A program made the translations under genes and the position numbers. 5,245 nt of DNA, from assembly GCA_002713555.1 (NCBI GenBank), contig PATG01000067.1, forward strand, positions 13,540-18,784, in the 5' to 3' direction. Of the stretch, positions 1-5,245 are shown piece by piece. The notes beneath the pieces are model-generated. The model searched no databases and was not told the origin of the DNA. It worked only from the letters and a program-made list of their open reading frames with translations. How positions within the stretch are numbered: position 1 is the first letter of the stretch; every line of letters starts with the position of its first letter. The stretch is from Planctomycetaceae bacterium. GTDB lineage: Bacteria > Planctomycetota > Planctomycetia > Pirellulales > Lacipirellulaceae.

Positions 1-1527
1 CCAAATGTAAAAGGATTCAGCTATTTGGCTGAGTCGGATGGCGATTTTTGGTTTGCGGTACGTCATATTGATCGTGCTGGGAAAGCCAAAAACGCAGGGG
101 CAATTCAGCCCCAATTACGAATTATTGTAGACACAAACAAACCCACATTGGACTTGAAGGCTACTTGGGGCGCTACGGGAGAGGTCGTCGTACGTTATGA
201 GGCCTTTGATATAAATCTCGATCCCGCCACACTTCTCCTGGAGGTTCGATCTGGCAAGGGCTCCTGGACACGACTGCCATTGACGAATCATGATGTGGCT
301 CAATCTGATAAACTGTCAGGTCGGGTGACCTGGCAACCACCAGCCCGACCCAAGAGAGTTGAGGTGCGTGCTACGGTTGCTGATCAAGCCGGCAAACGGG
401 CTGAAGCCCAATCAGAAGTCGTCGAGAACGGTCCAGCGCTCACGAACTCTAGTGCCAGACAAAATACGAACGTTTCGCCGCAAGTGGGGACTCAGCATGG
501 GGATCCCTTTCTGGCCAAGCCGCAATTGCCAAGTTACGACTGGCCCCTCTCCAATCGGTTGCCACCCAACCAGTTGCCACAAGAAATCAACATGCAAACA
601 CCGCATATTGCCTCTTCAGTCGTGTCGGCACCGCCAATACATAATCCTTATTCCATGGTGGGCGCCGGACAAAGTTCTGGAAAACATGTAGTTGAAGAAA
701 CTTCTCGGGCGGAACAAACACAAAGCAATTCACCACAGACACTAGCGATTACTCCGATGGACACAAAGTATGCGCGTCCGGATTCTGCTGAGGTTGATGG
801 ACAACAAGAGGGCACCCTAACAGACAATTGGACTGCGTCCGATGCTGTGACCTCGGGCGCTTTGCGTATCGTCAACTCGCAAACGTTTGATGTGGAGTAC
901 GAAATTGAGTCCGTAGGGCCATGGGGTGTTTCGAAAGTTGAACTGTGGGGAACTCATGATAGGGGCCGCACCTGGCAAAGCTATGGCACGGACCCTGACA
1001 ATCGGAGTCCCTTGAGAGTGACTGTGGCAGAATCAGGAAACTATGGGTTTCGCATCGTGGTCCACGGAGCGGGTGGGGCTCCTGTAGCACACCCGCGATC
1101 TGGTGATGAACCTGAATTGAAGGTGCAAGTTGATTTGCTACCACCTAGTTTAACCTTAAACAGTGCGGAACTGGGACAAGGCGATCTGGCTGGCCACCTC
1201 TTGGTGACATGGAATGCAAAGGACTCCAATTTAGAAACACGACCGATTGCCTTGTATTATAGTTCTCAACCCAAGGGGCCCTGGTCGACAATTGCCACTC
1301 GACTAGAGAATAGTGGGAAATATAGCTGGCGCATCGAACGTCATGTGCCGGCAAAATTTTATTTGCGAATCGAAGCGCAAGATACGGCAGGAAATGTGGC
1401 ATCACAAGAAAGTCCCTTGCCTATTACTTTGCCTCGACCGCAACCGACGGGACGGTTGCGTAATGTCAGACCGGTTGCTAAGAGTGCCGAACCAATACAT
1501 GCGGCTCGTTCAGTCAGTCAGAAATAA
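1..1527 (+). CDS. Asp-box / Ig-like repeat protein, 5'-truncated by window edge
   Basis: The reading frame is open from base 1, with no stop upstream of the first possible internal start (TTG at 25), so the true start lies outside the window; 508 codons are visible before TAA at 1525-1527. Counting codons from base 1, a beta-rich domain spans about 41-140, a low-complexity Pro/Gln/Ser/Asn linker about 141-280, a second domain about 288-377 and a third about 378-475, followed by a basic tail. The second domain holds a match to the Asp-box (BNR) pattern, THDRGRTW at codons 318-325. The first and third domains share a layout: a VD..PxLxL entry, a [R/T][Y/W]xAxDxNL motif and a later GxW. Asp boxes occur in sialidase-like and other beta-propeller proteins, but they are structural, and no catalytic residues are visible. 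I recall similar repeat proteins in planctomycetes, of unknown role. A secreted or surface location is inferred; any signal peptide would be outside the window. No enzymatic function is claimed. Confidence 0.6.
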   Translation, partial: PNVKGFSYLAESDGDFWFAVRHIDRAGKAKNAGAIQPQLRIIVDTNKPTLDLKATWGATGEVVVRYEAFDINLDPATLLLEVRSGKGSWTRLPLTNHDVAQSDKLSGRVTWQPPARPKRVEVRATVADQAGKRAEAQSEVVENGPALTNSSARQNTNVSPQVGTQHGDPFLAKPQLPSYDWPLSNRLPPNQLPQEINMQTPHIASSVVSAPPIHNPYSMVGAGQSSGKHVVEETSRAEQTQSNSPQTLAITPMDTKYARPDSAEVDGQQEGTLTDNWTASDAVTSGALRIVNSQTFDVEYEIESVGPWGVSKVELWGTHDRGRTWQSYGTDPDNRSPLRVTVAESGNYGFRIVVHGAGGAPVAHPRSGDEPELKVQVDLLPPSLTLNSAELGQGDLAGHLLVTWNAKDSNLETRPIALYYSSQPKGPWSTIATRLENSGKYSWRIERHVPAKFYLRIEAQDTAGNVASQESPLPITLPRPQPTGRLRNVRPVAKSAEPIHAARSVSQK

Positions 1528-1593
1528 ATCTTGATTGTCCTGCCCTGCACTCAAAGCATGCGGAGAAGTCTTTGTAGAATTGGACATCGCCTC

Positions 1594-1620
1594 AGAAGCT
1601 TGGCGTGGCTTTTTTCTTCT
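1594..1620 (+). terminator. Weak terminator-like hairpin in convergent gap
   Basis: AGAAGC (1594-1599) can pair with GCTTTT (1608-1613), including one G-T wobble, around an 8-base loop, and a pyrimidine-rich TTCTTCT stretch follows. An alternative fold pairs CAGAAG (1593-1598) with CTTCTG (1616-1621). It lies 67 bases after the stop of the upstream + strand gene, the expected place for its intrinsic terminator. The stem has only two G-C pairs and is weak, so this is a tentative call. No mirrored T-run is seen for the opposing gene. Confidence 0.25.
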
Positions 1621-1621
1621 G

Positions 1622-3058
1622 TTATCGAGTATGCCTTCTTATGCTGGACGCTGCGACCAGACCCATCAGGGCAAACAAGAGGGTCGTTGGCTCTGGCACT
1701 GCGCTGGCAAAAACATCCAACTGATAAAGTTGGGTCGCATTGTGCTGTCCAGTAATCCGTGCGTAGTAAGTTCCAGCTGCCAGGATTTGATTGGAGATCA
1801 CTTCAGCACTACCGAGGGCGGCATCATTTACGGTGACCAGATTTCCGATACCAGTTGTGTCGAATAATGAGAGTGTTAAATCACTTTGGGCAGTTGGATC
1901 AAAAGGAGCTGTGGGGTCATTATTGGATCCATTTGTATTGTCAGCCCCTTGTTCGTAGATCGGGCCACCAGCTGGGGTGAGTGTTAAATCGACAATGGCT
2001 GCTGCGGGAAGAGTAAAACTCAGGTAATCGATGTCTGAATTGTCGTCGATACTGATGAAGTCAGATTCTGAGACGAAGACTTCAATTGCTGTGCCTGCGT
2101 CGTTTGCATCGGTGCCAATCGACACGGTGGAACCGATCGATACAACTCCTAACGGAGTTGAATTGCCAAAGACATTGTTGCCGGCACCTCCATTGCTTTT
2201 TTCGAAAAAGTCCCCATAGTGACGATGAATTGCCTGAATGTCGTCGATTTGTGGACCTTCAAACTGTGATGTAATGAAAGGCTCCAGAAGCTTGGTCCGA
2301 TTAACCGGTTCGACGTGACGCAGACCGAGGCCATGACCGGCCTCATGTTGTATGATGTTGCGAAAACGAATGTCATTTGCGTCGAAGAATAGTGGATCCT
2401 GGGTGTCGAGGACCATGTCGCTACCATTGGGAAGATAGTTGTAAGCTAAGACACCACCATTGATTCCTGAAATGGGATGCGCTCCAATTCGAACGTCACC
2501 TCGCGTATTAAGAACGCCTGCCACGGCACTAGAAGTGCTGCCGCTTAAGACAACGCCGTCATCATCATCTTCGTAAACGTAGGTGATCCCTGAGAGTTCG
2601 GCAATACGATTGAAACTGGTGTTAAAAATGGGGAACCAAGGTCTTAAGGTTAAATCAGAACCACCGGGTCCCGCACCGTGCAAACCGTCTAGAAAAGAAA
2701 TCAGGGAACTACCTGAAACGGGTTCTCCGACACCCGAATTAATAGTCGTTCCATCAGGGACAAAGCTCCACGTAAGTGTCGTGGGATTGCCTTGCGTAAA
2801 ATCTAACCCGTTGGTAGCTGTTCTGGTCCAGTGACTTGCAAGTTGCAATGCTTCAGGCCCCTCGTCAGAATCGTCGTGAGCTTCCTCGTCATGTTCTACG
2901 TTGTGAGCTTCCTCCTCATGTTCTAGATGGAGAATCTCTTCGGCACCGGGAGCAAGCGCAGCCTCTCCTAAACCAGCCCATCCAAAAACAAGAATCAAGC
3001 TAGATGAAAAAACAAAGAGAATCTGCCAGCAGGCAGCTCTCTGAAAAGCTAGTTGCAT
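1622..3058 (-). CDS. Secreted matrixin-like zinc metalloprotease with PPC-like domain and PEP-CTERM anchor
   Basis: Complete, 478 residues, ATG at 3058 supported by GAGGAG 8 bases upstream. Residues 1-36 form a signal peptide: a basic residue early, a hydrophobic core at 13-30 and likely cleavage after ALA (34-36). Residues 44-63 are rich in His, Glu and Asp. The protease domain covers about 76-283, with the metzincin zinc motif HEAGHGLGLRH: H238, H242 and H248 as zinc ligands and E239 as the general base. The Met-turn position expected about ten residues later reads KLLEP, with L258 where relatives I recall have Met. Residues 330-453 resemble a bacterial pre-peptidase C-terminal (PPC) beta domain. 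The end, 454-478, is VPEP, then a hydrophobic span, then an RR-containing basic tail: the tripartite PEP-CTERM signal processed by exosortase. The protein is therefore probably exported and sorted to the cell surface or extracellular matrix. The substrate is unknown. It is transcribed alone, convergent with the Asp-box gene and divergent from holA. Family call is strong; activity is uncertain because of L258. Confidence 0.9.
   Translation of the reverse strand: MQLAFQRAACWQILFVFSSSLILVFGWAGLGEAALAPGAEEILHLEHEEEAHNVEHDEEAHDDSDEGPEALQLASHWTRTATNGLDFTQGNPTTLTWSFVPDGTTINSGVGEPVSGSSLISFLDGLHGAGPGGSDLTLRPWFPIFNTSFNRIAELSGITYVYEDDDDGVVLSGSTSSAVAGVLNTRGDVRIGAHPISGINGGVLAYNYLPNGSDMVLDTQDPLFFDANDIRFRNIIQHEAGHGLGLRHVEPVNRTKLLEPFITSQFEGPQIDDIQAIHRHYGDFFEKSNGGAGNNVFGNSTPLGVVSIGSTVSIGTDANDAGTAIEVFVSESDFISIDDNSDIDYLSFTLPAAAIVDLTLTPAGGPIYEQGADNTNGSNNDPTAPFDPTAQSDLTLSLFDTTGIGNLVTVNDAALGSAEVISNQILAAGTYYARITGQHNATQLYQLDVFASAVPEPTTLLFALMGLVAASSIRRHTR
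2876..2929 (-). repeat. 27-bp tandem duplication encoding His/Glu-rich nonapeptides
   Basis: Two adjacent 27-base units (2876-2902 and 2903-2929) match over their first 23 bases except for one mismatch, G at 2888 against C at 2915. Being nine codons long, the duplication keeps the frame and gives EHEEEAHNV followed by EHDEEAHDD just after the signal peptide of the protease. The near identity at DNA level points to a fairly recent duplication rather than convergent amino acid composition. A metal-binding or propeptide-like role is possible but is only inferred from the composition. Confidence 0.8.
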
Positions 3059-3066
3059 TAGTTCTA

Positions 3067-3072
3067 CTCCTC
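3067..3072 (-). promoter_or_regulatory. Shine-Dalgarno site of the metalloprotease gene
   Basis: Read on the minus strand, GAGGAG lies 8 bases before the ATG at 3058, a near-ideal sequence and spacing. It fixes the protease start. It stands out because neither holA nor the lipoprotein gene in this window has a comparable site. Confidence 0.8.
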
Positions 3073-3251
3073 GGGTGATAGATTGCCTACAAGGGAATGT
3101 ACCGGTAGACGCTGGGCTACTCTGGAGCTACTGAACCAGGACAAATTAGCAGAGAATCCAAATTTTCCGAACTTGCGAAAAGTGAACGAGAAGGCCTCTT
3201 CTCTTCCTTCAGAGTAATTTGCAACTTCGAAAAACACAAGCAAAACGCACG

Positions 3252-3261
3252 CATTGCAATG
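3252..3261. promoter_or_regulatory. 10-bp palindrome, possible operator half-site pair
   Basis: CATTGCAATG is a perfect palindrome in the divergent region, about 100 bases before the holA ATG and about 195 bases before the protease ATG. Dimeric regulators often bind such symmetry, but a 10-bp palindrome can easily occur by chance in a few kilobases and no regulator gene is nearby. Low-confidence candidate only. Confidence 0.15.
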
Positions 3262-3361
3262 TGTTTCAAAAACTCACCATCCCTCGCAAGGGACGAGAAT
3301 TTCCGGTAAATTAGTCGCTTGATTGAACGATACGTTTCGCAGATCCCTTTTGAGTCGATGC

Positions 3362-4474
3362 ATGGCCAAACCATCCAAACCCTACAAAGCATCTCCTACT
3401 ACGGCACTTGAGTTCCTCTTGGCAGCTGGCGAAGCTCTGCAGGTTCCCGTGTGCGCGGTGACAGGAGATGAAAGTTTTTTACGCCACGAAGTCCGGATGG
3501 CATTGAAAGCCACTTTAGGCAATGGCGAGGAGGATGCACTAACTCTGAGAATTTGCGATGGAAAAATCGCGGAGTTGCGAGATGTTTTCGATACACTTTG
3601 CGAACGCTCGCTCTTTGGATCAGGGCAGCGGCTGGTGGTTATTGAGGAAGCAGATCCTTTTGTGAAAAAGTATCGTGAGCAATTAGAAGATTATTTGTCT
3701 AAACCCATGGCAGACGCATTGTTGGTGTTGGAGGTAAACTCCTGGCCAGCCAACACACGACTTGCCAAGGCTGTAGCTCAATGTGGCCTGACCATTCGTT
3801 GTCAGGTTCCACAACAGAATAAAGAATTTACGGGATTTAAAAAGCATCTCAAGGACTGGCTCATCCAGTTGGCCCACAAGCAGCATGGCGCAAAACTAGA
3901 ACGTGGGGCCGTCGATGTGTTGCTGGATTTATTGCCCACAGAAGTTGGCATTCTTTGCCAGGAAGTTGCCCGGTTGGCCCTGCTGGTTGAGGAAGGAAAC
4001 CCGATTGATGCAACATTAGTACGCGCTCATGTGGGTGGGTGGCGAGTACGCAAGACATGGGACATGATCGATGCGGCCGCAGATGGGAGGGCCCATGACG
4101 CGCTGGATCAACTCGATCGACTGATCATCGCCGGTGAAGAGCCTCATGCCCTGTTGCCACAGATGGCCTCAACATTGCGCCGCTTTGCTGCTGCTGTGAG
4201 GATTATTGGTAATTCTGAAAAAAATGGCCGCAAGATTCCATTGCGTGCAGCTCTTGAGCAAAGTGGTATGCCCCCATTCAAACTCAAGACGGCTGAGAGG
4301 CAGCTTCGTCAAATTGGCAGGGAGAGAGCCTCGCAATTGTACCATTGGCTGCTAGCAGCCGACTTGGAACTCAAGGGGTACAATTCAACGAAAGACCGTG
4401 CCAGACGGGTCTTAGAAACACTCATTGTGCGGCTTTCACAGCAGATGCGCCCCCAACCAATGACCAACCGATAA
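3362..4474 (+). CDS. holA: DNA polymerase III subunit delta (clamp loader)
   Basis: Encodes the delta subunit of the replicative clamp loader, the component that opens the beta sliding clamp and loads it on primed DNA in the cytoplasm. From ATG 3362 the product is 370 residues, close to the usual 330-350 for the family. The N-terminal domain has the typical GDESFL at 35-40 and, at 83-85, SLF, which aligns with the beta-clamp-binding SLF of E. coli delta (within QAMSLF). A linking helical region follows at about 150-225. The C-terminal collar-type domain runs from about 230 and ends with the family-typical ELKGYNSTKD segment and a final helix. I chose ATG 3362 because the protein from there begins with a Lys/Pro-rich tail leading directly into the conserved domain. 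An in-frame TTG at 3323 would add 13 residues with no family similarity that I can see. Neither start has a clear Shine-Dalgarno sequence. A lipoprotein gene follows 148 bases downstream in the same direction. Identification is confident, the exact start less so. Confidence 0.9.
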   Translation: MAKPSKPYKASPTTALEFLLAAGEALQVPVCAVTGDESFLRHEVRMALKATLGNGEEDALTLRICDGKIAELRDVFDTLCERSLFGSGQRLVVIEEADPFVKKYREQLEDYLSKPMADALLVLEVNSWPANTRLAKAVAQCGLTIRCQVPQQNKEFTGFKKHLKDWLIQLAHKQHGAKLERGAVDVLLDLLPTEVGILCQEVARLALLVEEGNPIDATLVRAHVGGWRVRKTWDMIDAAADGRAHDALDQLDRLIIAGEEPHALLPQMASTLRRFAAAVRIIGNSEKNGRKIPLRAALEQSGMPPFKLKTAERQLRQIGRERASQLYHWLLAADLELKGYNSTKDRARRVLETLIVRLSQQMRPQPMTNR

Positions 4475-4622
4475 CGGTCCGCGTTTTGGGGGCCAGTGAA
4501 CTTGTCTTAGGGTCGTTTTTTTTCTACGATCCGCCTCTTGTCCAAACGACCACAGACGTGTGGAGATGGACTTGGCATATCGATGGGGGATCTTTGCGCT
4601 AGCAATCTGGACAAATTCACGT
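4475..4622. other. Spacer between holA and lipoprotein gene, with inverted repeat
   Basis: GGTCGTTT (4511-4518) is repeated inverted as AAACGACC (4544-4551) across a 25-base spacer, and the left arm runs into eight T residues (4516-4523). The T-run is not preceded by a stable GC-rich stem, so I do not call an intrinsic terminator. Read-through from holA into the lipoprotein gene is therefore plausible. No convincing promoter is visible. An in-frame ATG at 4566 opens a longer version of the next gene. Confidence 0.6.
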
Positions 4623-5245
4623 ATGACGCAACGAACTTCTAAAACAAAGATTGTAGAAGCTACTTTCGGCCTGGTATTACTTTTCTCATCAGTCGTTGGC
4701 TGCCAAGGACCCTGGCCTGTCGATTCCATGGCCCGTACCTATGACACGTCAGAAGATTCTCTGTCGGTAGACCGACTATCGGAGGAAAGAATCTCTAACA
4801 AAACAGCAAAGACAGCCGGTTCTCTTGCGGAAGAGCCCCGTACATTAAACGCGGATCAGGTACAAGAAAGCCAGGAACAGGCCATGATTGCCGTACTGGA
4901 TCAACTCCAGGAGATCGAAGCGATCGATCCTATCGCCAAGCAAGAACTATTGGCGGACCTCAAAGATGCGAAACCTGAGAATTGGCCATTAATTGTTGAG
5001 CAGTTTCAGGCAGCACTCGCTTATCGACAACAGTTGGCCGCGAAAGAAAAGACTTGTTTGCAAGTATTGCAAGAAGAGGAGAATAAATCGGCAACACAAA
5101 AAGTCATAGAAACAGTCACACAGATGCAAAAACGGCCTCCTGAACCTCCATTCCGTGATGCCGTGACTACAGACAAAACAACACCAGCAAAACCAACAGC
5201 AGTTGCCGTTGATCTTTCGGGTTCGGCACCTACTATTTCCACACC
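4623..5245 (+). CDS. Predicted lipoprotein of unknown function, 3'-truncated by window edge
   Basis: The frame stays open from ATG 4623 to the end of the window, giving 207 complete codons of a protein that continues beyond it. Residues 1-27 look like a lipoprotein signal peptide: Arg/Lys-containing N-region, hydrophobic core (about 13-25) and lipobox SVVGC with Cys27 as the lipidation site. The mature part starts polar and Ser/Thr-rich, then from about residue 75 to 150 becomes helical in character, rich in Gln, Glu, Leu and Ala, with a DxxAKxELLxDL segment and a conserved-looking ENWPLIVEQF motif. A Pro/Thr/Lys-rich, probably disordered stretch follows. I recall similar hypothetical proteins in planctomycetes but cannot assign a function. 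An in-frame ATG at 4566 would add 19 residues; I prefer 4623 because it puts the signal peptide at the very N-terminus. Neither start has a good ribosome binding site. Position 148 bases after holA suggests possible co-transcription. Gene reality is well supported; function is not. Confidence 0.75.
   Translation, partial: MTQRTSKTKIVEATFGLVLLFSSVVGCQGPWPVDSMARTYDTSEDSLSVDRLSEERISNKTAKTAGSLAEEPRTLNADQVQESQEQAMIAVLDQLQEIEAIDPIAKQELLADLKDAKPENWPLIVEQFQAALAYRQQLAAKEKTCLQVLQEEENKSATQKVIETVTQMQKRPPEPPFRDAVTTDKTTPAKPTAVAVDLSGSAPTIST

Larger units (their letters stand above)
3059..3361. other. Divergent intergenic region between protease gene and holA
   Basis: This 303-base stretch must hold the promoters of both flanking genes, but I see no -35/-10 pair on either strand that is better than chance. 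It contains three small symmetrical elements: a 6-bp stem GAGAAG-GCCT-CTTCTC (3188-3203), a perfect 10-bp palindrome CATTGCAATG (3252-3261), and a 5-bp stem TCCCT-CGCA-AGGGA (3280-3293). None is long enough to assign a regulator. A minus-strand open frame across 3117-3392 has no recognisable protein features and overlaps the start of holA, so I do not call it a gene. No RNA gene is recognised. Confidence 0.7.

Noticed and set aside
952..975. Calling the first protein a sialidase from its Asp box.
   Set aside because: One Asp box is a structural motif found in many proteins; the Arg triad and other catalytic residues of sialidases are not visible.
1531..1867. Two overlapping plus-strand open frames of 74 and 110 codons after the Asp-box gene.
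   Set aside because: They are mostly antisense to the well-supported C-terminus of the protease and have no protein-like features.
1593..2294. Shared 11-mer CAGAAGCTTGG near 1593 and 2284 as a dispersed repeat.
   Set aside because: One copy is in a coding region encoding conserved residues and the flanks do not match, so chance is the simplest explanation.
2558..2572. ATC triplet run as a microsatellite.
   Set aside because: It is only three ATC triplets plus near matches and encodes an acidic EDDDD stretch (residues 163-167) of the protease, probably a loop; too short to call a repeat.
3117..3392. Minus-strand open frame of 91 codons across the divergent intergenic region.
   Set aside because: No recognisable domain, Cys/Arg/Ser composition typical of non-coding frames, no ribosome binding site seen, and it overlaps the start of holA on the other strand.
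4516..4523. Run of eight T residues after holA as an intrinsic terminator.
   Set aside because: No stable GC-rich hairpin immediately precedes it on the plus strand.
4436..4729. Minus-strand open frame of 97 codons over the holA-lipoprotein junction.
   Set aside because: Antisense to the lipoprotein signal peptide, which is the better supported reading, and no domain is recognisable.

Overview
The window looks like an ordinary stretch of planctomycete chromosome, most likely from the Pirellula/Rhodopirellula side of the phylum. The evidence is a matrixin-like protease with a C-terminal PEP-CTERM sorting signal, a multi-domain Asp-box/Ig-like surface protein of a type I recall from planctomycete genomes, mid-range base composition, and weak or absent Shine-Dalgarno sequences on most genes. 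The taxonomic call is inference from protein content only; no rRNA or tRNA gene is present.

Layout, left to right. (1) Bases 1-1527, + strand: the 3' part of a large gene, cut by the left edge, encoding beta-sandwich domains separated by a long Pro/Gln/Ser/Asn-rich linker. (2) Bases 1528-1621: a short convergent gap with a weak terminator-like hairpin. (3) Bases 1622-3058, - strand: a complete secreted zinc metalloprotease (signal peptide, His/Glu-rich propeptide-like segment, HEAGHGLGLRH zinc site, PPC-like beta domain, PEP-CTERM anchor) with a clear GAGGAG ribosome binding site. (4) Bases 3059-3361: a divergent intergenic region of about 300 bases with small palindromes but no convincing promoter. 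(5) Bases 3362-4474, + strand: holA, the delta subunit of the DNA polymerase III clamp loader. (6) Bases 4475-4622: a spacer with an 8-bp inverted repeat and an 8-T run. (7) Bases 4623-5245, + strand: the 5' part of a lipoprotein gene that runs off the right edge.

The genes do not form one pathway. The protease and the Asp-box protein are both predicted to act outside the cytoplasm but are convergent, so not co-transcribed. holA is a housekeeping replication gene; the lipoprotein gene follows it in the same direction and may share its transcript. I found no mobile element, CRISPR array, RNA gene or defence-like cassette, and no evidence of a new multi-gene system. The points most worth a second look are the protease's Leu in place of the expected Met-turn methionine, a nearly exact 27-bp tandem duplication making a His/Glu-rich stretch in the same protein, and the repeated domain architecture of the first protein.
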